A stretch of 52,055 nt of DNA from a virus. Location of the stretch: positions 1 to 52,055 of IMG/VR virus record IMGVR_UViG_3300042908_001060, one strand, 5' to 3'. The stretch's first letter is position 1. Every line of letters begins with the position of its first letter. This document shows, piece after piece, positions 42,517 to 49,421 of this stretch. A model generated the notes under the pieces. That model saw only the letters and a program-made list of their open reading frames with translations. It was not told the DNA's origin and did no database searches. A program made the translations under genes and the position numbers.

Positions 42517-43454
42517 ATCATTTCTATTAATTTATCTAATACTTGTTTTACTGAAGGATGACATTCATAACTTTCTTTCTTTTCACAGCATCCTATTAAT
42601 GGCTGTACTCCTTGTATATTTCCCCATGTTTCAACACCATATTTCATATTAGAAGCACATTCTAGTCCACATCCACCTCTAACATAATGGTATTTATAAT
42701 CTTGTCTGTTATCTCTATATGGTATTCTAAATTCAGGTTTTATTGATGACCCTAAATGAATTATTGGTACATCAGTTGTACCTGCTAAGTGCAATAAGCC
42801 ACTATCCATAGTTACAAACGCACTAGCATTAATCATAAGATGCCAACAATCTGAAATACTTGTTTTATTCATTAAATTAACTCCCTTCTCTATCTCAAAA
42901 TTAAATACAGGTTTCTGAACATTAAAAAATCCTGTTTCAGATGAATCCTTTCCAATAGATATAACATTGTAACCCTTATCATTTAGTTCTTTTGTTAAAT
43001 TCATCCAATTTTCAGCAGACCAAGTTCTACTAGGCCATGTACTAACAGGATGAATTAAAACATAAGGAGTTTCAGGTAATTTTACTGATAGTTCGGCAGT
43101 TGGTAGATAAAAACATTCCATTTCATCTTTCCCAAGCATAAAACCTAGATTAATAGCATGAAATTGTCTAATGTCAATAGTATTATGCTTATACTCAATA
43201 CCCTTTTCATTTTTCTTTCCAACATTGTAAAATGAATTATGAACTATGTAATTTTCTTTTACATATCCCATATCAATGGAAGATGCTTTAATACTTTTAT
43301 CTACATAAGGATTATGTTTAAAGATTTCAGGCATTTTTGAAATAACTAAAATCTTTTTATCATAAGCTTCACTTATTTTTTTAATAGTAGGAGTTGCACA
43401 TATTAGGTCCCCTAAACCATTACATTCTCCTAAGTCTAAACATATATTTTTCAT
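42513..43454 (-). CDS. GT9 heptosyltransferase-like protein with Cys cluster
   Basis: A 313-residue GT9 protein: LDLGECNGLGDLICATPTIK, YVLIHPVSTWPSRTWSAENW, INASAFVTMDSGLLHLAGTT. The C-terminus has Cys262, 266, 289, 290 and 298 (GCGLEC, IGCC, YEC), resembling the metal-binding cluster of the 37110 protein. Canonical GT9 enzymes transfer heptose to LPS core. Two Cys-containing GT9-like genes in one island suggest related chemistry. Overlaps neighbours by 4 bases. Confidence 0.75.
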   Translation of the reverse strand: MKNICLDLGECNGLGDLICATPTIKKISEAYDKKILVISKMPEIFKHNPYVDKSIKASSIDMGYVKENYIVHNSFYNVGKKNEKGIEYKHNTIDIRQFHAINLGFMLGKDEMECFYLPTAELSVKLPETPYVLIHPVSTWPSRTWSAENWMNLTKELNDKGYNVISIGKDSSETGFFNVQKPVFNFEIEKGVNLMNKTSISDCWHLMINASAFVTMDSGLLHLAGTTDVPIIHLGSSIKPEFRIPYRDNRQDYKYHYVRGGCGLECASNMKYGVETWGNIQGVQPLIGCCEKKESYECHPSVKQVLDKLIEMI

Positions 43455-44050
43455 TTTCTAAAATCATTTATAAAGTTTGTAGTCAAAACATACCTTCCTT
43501 CATCCGTATTATTTTCTTGTGTTCTGTGTATAAGCCATGCAGGAAAAACTAAAATATCCCCGCTAATAGTCTTAATTGTCTTCCATCTCCAAATGCTGCT
43601 GTTATGATAGCCTGAAGAGTTAAGTAGTTCTAAAGGGTCTTTACATTCAAAATAACCTCCATTTTCAGGTATGTTTAAATATGTTGATACTCCAATAAAA
43701 GAGTGTGCATGATTATGTTCACTAGTATAACCACCTTTATTCTGCAGATTAATCCAACTATTTGAAATAACTAAATTATCACTAAAAGCATATCCTAATC
43801 CTTGCATATAAATATCTCTTACAATAGGAACTAGCCATGAATAAAATTCATAAAAAGCAGGATGTGTATGCGGCTGTATTTTATTAGTAAATGAACTTAT
43901 TCCATTGTTTAATATCGGAATTGGCTTGTTATTTTCATCATTCAATAATTCATCGCAAATTGGTTTTATAACTTGCCAATCAAAATTGTAGTGCAATTTG
44001 AATAAATAAGGCTGATGAGGGTGTAATATTTCAATTTTTCTATTGTCCAT
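43451..44050 (-). CDS. 2OG-Fe(II) oxygenase, PF13759-like, paralogue 4
   Basis: A 199-residue protein: PHQPYLFKLHYNFDWQVIKP, WINLQNKGGYTSEHNHAHSF, IGVSTYLNIPENGGYFECKD, GDILVFPAWLIHRTQEN, and RYVLTTNFI. The distal His and Arg are in place. It is a close paralogue of the next gene but only a distant one of those at 35173-37108, so two oxygenase subgroups lie at opposite ends of the island. Confidence 0.7.
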   Translation of the reverse strand: MDNRKIEILHPHQPYLFKLHYNFDWQVIKPICDELLNDENNKPIPILNNGISSFTNKIQPHTHPAFYEFYSWLVPIVRDIYMQGLGYAFSDNLVISNSWINLQNKGGYTSEHNHAHSFIGVSTYLNIPENGGYFECKDPLELLNSSGYHNSSIWRWKTIKTISGDILVFPAWLIHRTQENNTDEGRYVLTTNFINDFRK

Positions 44051-44663
44051 TGTAAAAAGGTTGTGGGTTAAATTCTTGACTAAAATTGCTAGTTAATACC
44101 CATCTCTTCTCATTAGAGTTATTTACTTGTGTTCTATGTCTAAGCCATGAAGGAAATATCAAAACATCTCCTGTTACAGTTGGTATCTCTTTCCACATCC
44201 AATTTGGGTCATCATAATAAAATTCTCCCTTAACATATTCCAAAGGGTCTTTACATTCAAAATACCCTCCATTCTCAGGCATCTTTAAATATGCTGCAGC
44301 AACCAAAAAAGTATTAGAATGATTGTGTGTTGATGTTACTCCTCCTTTTTCATGAACATTGACCCAACTATTTGTTACTTTATATTCATGATATGATTTA
44401 GAATAACCCATTCCATTTTTTGCAACTTCTGCAACCATAAAATGTAACCAATCAAAGTATGGTTTAAATTCTTTAATTCTATGGGGCTGTTTCTTGTTTT
44501 GATGAGATGTATGTCCGTTAGTAACAAGAGACAAACCTTTTGGAGTAGTACTTATAAGTTCATGACAAAAAGGAGCTAATAAGTCCCAATCAAAATCAAA
44601 ATGCAATTTGAATATATAATTGCTATGTGGGTTTATAACACCAATATCGTTGCTACCTGTCAT
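44040..44663 (-). CDS. 2OG-Fe(II) oxygenase, PF13759-like, paralogue 5
   Basis: A 207-residue protein: NPHSNYIFKLHFDFDWDLLA, WVNVHEKGGVTSTHNHSNTF, YLKMPENGGYFECKDPLEYV, GDVLIFPSWLRHRTQVNN, and RWVLTSNF. An in-frame ATG at 44726 exists, but the start at 44663 aligns with paralogue 4 and gives only an 11-base overlap with the sulfotransferase gene, so it is preferred. Same subgroup as paralogue 4. Confidence 0.7.
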   Translation of the reverse strand: MTGSNDIGVINPHSNYIFKLHFDFDWDLLAPFCHELISTTPKGLSLVTNGHTSHQNKKQPHRIKEFKPYFDWLHFMVAEVAKNGMGYSKSYHEYKVTNSWVNVHEKGGVTSTHNHSNTFLVAAAYLKMPENGGYFECKDPLEYVKGEFYYDDPNWMWKEIPTVTGDVLIFPSWLRHRTQVNNSNEKRWVLTSNFSQEFNPQPFYNGQ

Positions 44664-45471
44664 AATTAAAATTTTTAAAGAACCATTCATGATTTTTATA
44701 AATCCATTCACATCCTTCAGAACCAATTATGTCTTCAGCTTTTGACTCATTTTTTGATACATTTTGTTTTATTTGATGACTAGCAAAGTGTAAAATATCA
44801 TTTTCTGTAGTTACTTTTTTTATGTTTTTAAAATCATGTATAAAGTAAGGAATCTCTAAATATTGGTATATTTTCTTCATTTCGGCTTCAGGGTTAATGC
44901 AAAAGTCTTCATATTTAATAAAAAGTATTTTACTATTGTTACCCCAATTGATTATTTCTTTAAGCCTTTCTATATTTAAAGCTAATGGAGGCTTAGTTGA
45001 CCATTCAACAATCCTTTTCTCCATTGTTGTCATTTTTAGTTCATTCCAATCTATGTGAGTATTTATCTTTAAAATATCATTTCTGAAATTTTTTTCAAAA
45101 GAAGCAAATATGTCTCTCAAGTCTCTTACCATAAAAATAATCTTCGGGCGTTCATTATTAATTTGATATAAGAAATCGTAAAAATAACCCCAAGAAAAGT
45201 TTTTGTCTATGTAGTATGGCTTATTTGTTATGTTATTTATATATCCTTTTATTCCTTCTTTTAAAAAACCATATACTGATTTTTTTAGTATTTGCTCTTG
45301 AGAAGGGTGTTGATATTGTAAGTTTTGTAAAAATTCGTTTTTTGATGAAACCAACATTTCAAGTAAAGCCCCCATAGAAGGAGCATATATATCATTATTT
45401 TGTGCAAGTATATTCTGTAAAAGAGTAGCCCCTGAACGAGGAAGTGAGGAATTATAGAAAATCTTTTGCAT
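44653..45471 (-). CDS. PAPS-dependent sulfotransferase
   Basis: A 272-residue protein with the 5'-phosphosulfate loop SLPRSGATLLQNILAQN (LPRSGAT at 10-16) and the 3'-phosphate motif IIFMVRDLRDIFASFEKN (115-125). It moves sulfate from PAPS to a hydroxyl on a sugar or a protein residue such as tyrosine. No membrane anchor is seen, so it acts in the cytoplasm. It is the first gene of the minus-strand island. An APS kinase that would make PAPS starts 455 bases away on the other strand. Confidence 0.85.
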   Translation of the reverse strand: MQKIFYNSSLPRSGATLLQNILAQNNDIYAPSMGALLEMLVSSKNEFLQNLQYQHPSQEQILKKSVYGFLKEGIKGYINNITNKPYYIDKNFSWGYFYDFLYQINNERPKIIFMVRDLRDIFASFEKNFRNDILKINTHIDWNELKMTTMEKRIVEWSTKPPLALNIERLKEIINWGNNSKILFIKYEDFCINPEAEMKKIYQYLEIPYFIHDFKNIKKVTTENDILHFASHQIKQNVSKNESKAEDIIGSEGCEWIYKNHEWFFKNFNYDR

Positions 45472-45541
45472 GGTTATTTTTATTTTATAAAAGTAATGTA
45501 TTTTCTACATATTTTGTATATTTACAATCTAAAATATTTTT
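45472..45541. promoter_or_regulatory. Divergent promoter region of the modification island
   Basis: The 70-base gap separates the minus-strand sulfotransferase start from the plus-strand DUF6165 start. It is nearly pure A/T and contains TATATTTACAAT (45517-45528), identical to a string before the gene at 12766. It likely drives both the eleven-gene minus operon and the DUF6165/APS kinase pair, allowing the PAPS maker and user to be expressed together. Confidence 0.5.
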
Positions 45542-45919
45542 ATGATAATTGAAATTAGCATCGGAGAAGCATTTGACAGACTTACTATCCTCAAAATTAA
45601 ATCAGAAAAGATTAAAGATGAAGCCAAACTGACGAATGTCATGAAAGAGTACTTCTATCTACAAAACCTTTTAAGTGAAGAATTGGAAGTAGACGAGGAT
45701 AATGAAGATTTTAAAAGATTGTTAGAGATTAATGAAACTTTGTGGGATGTTGAAGACTTATTAAGACAAAATGAAGCAAAAAAAGATTTTGGGTCTAATT
45801 TCGTACAACTTGCTAGGTCTGTTTATGTATTAAATGATGATAGAGCAAGAGTTAAAAAAGAGATAAATTTGGCTTATGGAAGTCAATTTGTAGAGGAAAA
45901 ATCATATAACCAATTGTAA
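45542..45919 (+). CDS. DUF6165 family protein
   Basis: A 125-residue mostly helical protein: IEISIGEAFDRLTILKIKSE, KLTNVMKEYFYLQNLL, LLEINETLWDVEDLLR, then RSVYVLNDDRARVKKEIN. The IGEA-x-D-(R/K)-LTIL-x-IK-x-x-KI start matches DUF6165, commonly found beside glycosyltransferase genes in bacteria and phages. Its role is not known; the setting here fits a helper in glycan metabolism. Confidence 0.7.
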   Translation: MIIEISIGEAFDRLTILKIKSEKIKDEAKLTNVMKEYFYLQNLLSEELEVDEDNEDFKRLLEINETLWDVEDLLRQNEAKKDFGSNFVQLARSVYVLNDDRARVKKEINLAYGSQFVEEKSYNQL

Positions 45920-45925
45920 ATCAAT

Positions 45926-46381
45926 ATGATAGTAGTTTTTTATGGCCAACCTAGCTCAGGTAAGACTACTTTGGCTAAATTGCTTCAAGAAAGGATTTTC
46001 TTACAAAATCAGCCAACACCTGTAATTATAGATGGGGATGAAATTCGTGCTATTTTTAAAAATACAGACTATTCTAAAGAAGGGCGAATAAATAATTTAA
46101 AAAGAATTAGTGATATTGCAACTTTTTTAAATAGCAAGTATAACATAGTGATTATCAGTGCAGTATATCCTTATCAAGAAGCTAGAGAATACTTAGATAG
46201 TATATGCAATGATGTGTTTTGGGTTCATTTATTCAATGTTGATTTTAGAGAAAGGCAAGAATTTCATGTAAAAGATTTTGACCTCCCTTATGTTGAAGCT
46301 AGAAAGAATTGTTCCATTAATACTACAAATTTTACTCCTGAAATGTGTATTGACAGAATATTAGATTATATGTCGTTATAG
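45926..46381 (+). CDS. cysC: Adenylylsulfate (APS) kinase-like protein
   Basis: A 151-residue P-loop kinase: Walker A GQPSSGKT (7-14), IIDGDEIRAIF (DGD-x-x-R, 36-41), YSKEGRINNLKRISDIATFL matching the CysC (F/Y)-S-x-E-x-R-x-x-N-x-x-R stretch, and KDFDLPYVEA with a C-terminal PEMCIDRILDYM. The usual ISP-Y/H segment is altered to AVYPYQEAR, replacing the Ser that is phosphorylated in E. coli CysC. It phosphorylates APS to PAPS, the donor for the nearby sulfotransferase. Slightly shorter than cellular CysC; other small-molecule kinases of the same fold are the alternative. Confidence 0.75.
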   Translation: MIVVFYGQPSSGKTTLAKLLQERIFLQNQPTPVIIDGDEIRAIFKNTDYSKEGRINNLKRISDIATFLNSKYNIVIISAVYPYQEAREYLDSICNDVFWVHLFNVDFRERQEFHVKDFDLPYVEARKNCSINTTNFTPEMCIDRILDYMSL

Positions 46382-46393
46382 TTAATCATTAAA

Positions 46394-46407
46394 TATTACT
46401 TAATTTT
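46394..46407 (+). promoter_or_regulatory. AT-rich element before the 46460 operon
   Basis: TATTACTTAATTTT, identical to 6939-6952, lies in the 78-base gap 46382-46459. The gap also has TGTAAAATTGTAC (46419-46431) and TAAATTTTG, one base off the TAnnTTTG spacing. This gap must carry the promoter for the second block of virion-type genes. Confidence 0.4.
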
Positions 46408-46459
46408 TAGTATATAAATGTAAAATTGTACTATTTTTATACTAAATTTTGAACTAATA

Positions 46460-46762
46460 ATGGCAACTGCTACAAAGTCTACTACAACTAGAAGTAATTC
46501 AAATCCAAACGATTTAAGAAATCGTGTTAATCATATTGAGAAGACTATGTTAAAAATTAGTCCTCAAATTGATGAAATTTATAAAGTTATAGTTGGAAAT
46601 GAGGCTTTTCAGCAGGAAGGTTTAATCTCAAGAGTAAAGAAATTAGAAGATGCTAATGAAAAAAGTAATGCTCTGAAAAATAAGTTGATGGGAGCTTTTT
46701 TGGTTGGTGGTGCAGTATGGACAATAATTTGGGAAGTAATTAAAAATAGCTTTTTGAAATGA
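46460..46762 (+). CDS. Coiled-coil tail-anchored membrane protein (100 aa)
   Basis: A Ser/Thr-rich start, then DLRNRVNHIEKTMLKISPQI and SRVKKLEDANEKSNALKNKL coiled coil, and a membrane helix at ~75-92 (GAFLVGGAVWTIIWEVI) ending NSFLK. The layout resembles XhlA-like holin partners and small virion anchors alike. It begins a new operon; its stop overlaps the next start (ATGA). Confidence 0.5.
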   Translation: MATATKSTTTRSNSNPNDLRNRVNHIEKTMLKISPQIDEIYKVIVGNEAFQQEGLISRVKKLEDANEKSNALKNKLMGAFLVGGAVWTIIWEVIKNSFLK

Positions 46763-47190
46763 AACTAAAAGGAGACCCTACAGCAGCAAATCCTATACAA
46801 AAATTGTTCTCAGAAGGGGACTTAAATAAAATAGGGAAAGCACAACAAATCGGAATGATTGTTGAAATTGGAGCTACTGTTGCAGGAGGTATTGCTGCCA
46901 TAAATGATGCTAAAAAGGCTCAAGAGTTTAAAAACTATTTGAGCAATCTTAGTGATGACCAACAACAAGCATTAGTAAATGCGATTGATAACGCAAAATC
47001 GGAAGAAGAGACTTATAGAATTATTGCTGCAGTAATTCAAAATGCACAAGCTAAAAGAGTACAAAACTTAGCAGGTGTTTTGATTCAACAAGAGCAGATA
47101 AATAGGAATAAAAGAGTAGAAAAAATAGTTATTGTGTCCTTGTTAGCTGCTTTAGCTATAATTTTAGTCTATTCAAGAAAGAAAAATTAA
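46759..47190 (+). CDS. Membrane protein, paralogue of 47693-48046
   Basis: A 143-residue protein: IGMIVEIGATVAGGIAAIND hydrophobic helix (~30-50), KKAQEFKNYLSNLSDDQQQA, RIIAAVIQNAQAKRVQNLAG, and a C-terminal membrane helix (~120-137) ending YSRKKN. The same order of segments is found in the 117-residue protein two genes on, so they are duplicates with a cupin gene between. Two-helix membrane hairpin with a central helical domain; function unknown. Confidence 0.55.
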   Translation: MKLKGDPTAANPIQKLFSEGDLNKIGKAQQIGMIVEIGATVAGGIAAINDAKKAQEFKNYLSNLSDDQQQALVNAIDNAKSEEETYRIIAAVIQNAQAKRVQNLAGVLIQQEQINRNKRVEKIVIVSLLAALAIILVYSRKKN

Positions 47191-47690
47191 TGGAAAAAGA
47201 AACCATAAAAAGGGAGAATGATAAAAGAATTGATGAGTTAGAGGCTGCAATAGTTGATAACTTTGATTTGGTTGAGTGTCCTGTTGTACACAGATTTACA
47301 GACGGAATGTACATTAGAGAGATATTCATGCCAAAGGATTCTTTATTAACTAGTAAGATTCATAATACTAATCATCCATATACTATCTCACAAGGGGTAG
47401 CCATGGTACAAATTGATGCAGGAGAATGGATTGAGTTAGCTGCTCCTTATACGGGTATAACAGTAGCAGGAACGAGAAGAGTATTGTATATTGTAGAGGA
47501 TTGTATTTGGACAACTTACCACCCATTAGAAAGGATGGAATTGTCTTTTAATGATTTGACAGAGGAAGAGAAGCAGAAAATAGTAGATGAAATTGAAAAT
47601 GAAATAATAGAACCGCATCAAAATTGTATTACAGGTACTAATATTCATTTAGATTATAAAGAAAAAATTAATAAAAATAAAATTAGTTAA
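47190..47690 (+). CDS. Cupin-like phage protein (166 aa)
   Basis: Residues ~28-112 form a cupin beta-barrel: CPVVHRFTDGMYIREIFMPK, SLLTSKIHNTNHPYTISQGV, WIELAAPYTGITVAGTRRVL, EDCIWTTYHP. The H-x-x-x-H and E-D-x-x-W-T-T-x-H-P motifs, from memory, recur in small cupins of Bacteroidota phages and may hold a metal. The C-terminal 50 residues are charged and helical. Catalytic or structural role unknown. Confidence 0.7.
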   Translation: MEKETIKRENDKRIDELEAAIVDNFDLVECPVVHRFTDGMYIREIFMPKDSLLTSKIHNTNHPYTISQGVAMVQIDAGEWIELAAPYTGITVAGTRRVLYIVEDCIWTTYHPLERMELSFNDLTEEEKQKIVDEIENEIIEPHQNCITGTNIHLDYKEKINKNKIS

Positions 47691-47692
47691 TT

Positions 47693-48046
47693 ATGGCTTG
47701 GTTAATGACAGGGGCAGCAGTTGTTTCAGCAGGTACCGCAGTAGCAGGTACAATTGCAGGTACAAGGGATGCTAGATTAAGAACTCAGTATGAACAACAG
47801 TTAAGTCTGTTAGATTACGACCAAAAGAAACAATTAAATGATACTTTATTAAAAGCAAACTCAGAAGAGGCAAGGCAGCAAATACTTGCCAACGCTTTAG
47901 GAGGTGTTAGTCAAGCAAGAGTGCAAACTTTTGGTAATATTGCTTTAGAAAGAGAAAAAACTAATCAAGTAGTTACTATTTTAGGAGTGATTGCAGGAAT
48001 AGGCCTTTTGGGCTTCTTATTATTAACTCTAACTCGTAAAAAATAA
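47693..48046 (+). CDS. Membrane protein, paralogue of 46759-47190
   Basis: A 117-residue protein: GAAVVSAGTAVAGTIAGTRD, QQLSLLDYDQKKQLNDTLLK, QQILANALGGVSQARVQTFG, then a membrane helix (~93-112) ending LTLTRKK. Compared with the 46759 protein, the Gly/Ala helix, the L-S-x-L-x-x-D-Q stretch, the A-x-x-x-R-V-Q-x-x-(A/G) stretch and the basic tail are in the same places. It lacks the first ~28 residues of the other copy. Confidence 0.55.
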   Translation: MAWLMTGAAVVSAGTAVAGTIAGTRDARLRTQYEQQLSLLDYDQKKQLNDTLLKANSEEARQQILANALGGVSQARVQTFGNIALEREKTNQVVTILGVIAGIGLLGFLLLTLTRKK

Positions 48047-48051
48047 AAAAA

Positions 48052-48414
48052 ATGGCAATATTAGAAGGACAAATATTAACACCCGATAAAAAATTTATTT
48101 TAGCAGATGAGCTAAAAAGAGAACTTGATAATTTAAATAAAACAATTGCTTTAGGAGGTATTACATCAGGTCAAAAACAAGCTGTTGAAGCAAGTAAAAC
48201 AGCAGTACAAAAAATATTAAATAATATTTTAGGAAAGAAAGGGGTCGTTACTCCTGATGAAACTGATGATGCTTTAAAGAAACTTGATGAAGCTAAAAGA
48301 GCAAGATTACAAAATGATTTTTATAGCAGCATTAGAAAATATGGTACATACATATTATTAGCTGTTGCTGCAGGGGTAGGATTATATTATTATACGAAAA
48401 ATAGTGCAAAATGA
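48052..48414 (+). CDS. Helical tail-anchored membrane protein (120 aa)
   Basis: Two amphipathic helices (FILADELKRELDNLNKTIAL, KQAVEASKTAVQKILNNILG), a linker with VVTPDETDDALKKLDEAKRA, and a C-terminal membrane helix (~98-114) followed by KNSAK. It matches the general anchored-rod design. Stop overlaps the next start (ATGA). Function unknown. Confidence 0.5.
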   Translation: MAILEGQILTPDKKFILADELKRELDNLNKTIALGGITSGQKQAVEASKTAVQKILNNILGKKGVVTPDETDDALKKLDEAKRARLQNDFYSSIRKYGTYILLAVAAGVGLYYYTKNSAK

Positions 48415-48743
48415 ACACGAATGTAAAAAAATTGTTATTAATTTTTGGTGGTGGATTTTTGCTTTTTTGGGCTTTTAAAAAAATAAAGCCCATTGATGTT
48501 AAAAAGAAGTCTACTTCTAAAGGTAAGTCAGAAGCTTCTGCTGATGGTAGCTCGGATGAGCAAATGAAAAATGCTAGAGTATGCTTAAAAGCATATTCAG
48601 AAGCTAAAAAAGCAGGAGAATCAAGAGACTTTTTGGCTGAGATGAATAGAGAATTTCAAAAAGAATATGGTTTAAAAGTAATGCCAAATAAATCAAATGG
48701 CAAACTTTTTGTTTCAGATGCAGATGGTAATAAAGTATTATAA
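48411..48743 (+). CDS. N-anchored membrane protein (110 aa)
   Basis: MNTNVKKLLLIFGGGFLLFW is a membrane helix, followed by AFKKIKPIDVKKK, a Ser/Gly linker and a helical C-terminal domain (NARVCLKAYSEAKKAGESRD, then NREFQKEYGLKVMPN). It lies 2 bases before the second capsid-like gene. Function unknown. Confidence 0.5.
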   Translation: MNTNVKKLLLIFGGGFLLFWAFKKIKPIDVKKKSTSKGKSEASADGSSDEQMKNARVCLKAYSEAKKAGESRDFLAEMNREFQKEYGLKVMPNKSNGKLFVSDADGNKVL

Positions 48744-48745
48744 TT

Positions 48746-49420
48746 ATGGCGGAACAAGTACAAGGTACGGCTCTATCACAAGAACAGCTACTGCAATTTC
48801 AAATCGTAAATAATGCAGCAGACCCTGTTCCCAATATACCTTTTCTTACTCCCAATGTAAGTTTTAACGCTACTGTTCAATATCAATGGTTGTTACCTGC
48901 TAACTTAAATTCTAGCATAACGGTATCTCCTACAGTTACTACATTGTTAATACCAACTCTTCAGGTTGATGTTCCTGTTAATGTAGATACACCTACAGGT
49001 TTAACTTATAGTCAAGTACAAGAGAGTATCACTACAAACAACTACGAGACTAATTTTATTTTCGCACAATCAAGCAATTGTAATCAGGTTGGTCAAGTTT
49101 TTACATATAACCAAGTTGATGTAGCAGGTAATGCAACAGTAAATGCCTTACCTTTTACAATTGACCCTTATCAAGCTCAATGTGCATCGTATTTCTATCC
49201 TCCTGAACATTCTGTAATATTTAGTGGAGAAAGCTCCCTTAACTTTACTATGTTGCCTGAAACTACTATGAATTTAAAAGTATTTTCAAGTACAGCTAGT
49301 GCTGCATTAATACAAGATGAAATTAGTGGTTTTAAAAACAATACCTATGTACAAGTTGAAAAAGACCTAGGAACTGATATATTCACAGATTATTGTAATT
49401 ATTTAATAGACCACGAATAA
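48746..49420 (+). CDS. Second capsid-like beta-rich protein, paralogue of the 15864-16562 protein
   Basis: A 224-residue beta-rich protein (NVSFNATVQYQWLLPAN, SITVSPTVTTLLIPTLQVDV, SLNFTMLPETTMNLKVFSS). Residues 121-145 align gaplessly with residues 144-168 of the capsid candidate: D-x-x-G-N, then L, then IDPYQ-x-Q, with similar beta strands after. It is therefore probably a paralogous jelly-roll protein: a second major capsid protein, penton or spike base. The adjacent downstream gene for a long adhesin favours the penton/spike reading. Confidence 0.55.
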   Translation: MAEQVQGTALSQEQLLQFQIVNNAADPVPNIPFLTPNVSFNATVQYQWLLPANLNSSITVSPTVTTLLIPTLQVDVPVNVDTPTGLTYSQVQESITTNNYETNFIFAQSSNCNQVGQVFTYNQVDVAGNATVNALPFTIDPYQAQCASYFYPPEHSVIFSGESSLNFTMLPETTMNLKVFSSTASAALIQDEISGFKNNTYVQVEKDLGTDIFTDYCNYLIDHE

Positions 49421-49421
49421 T

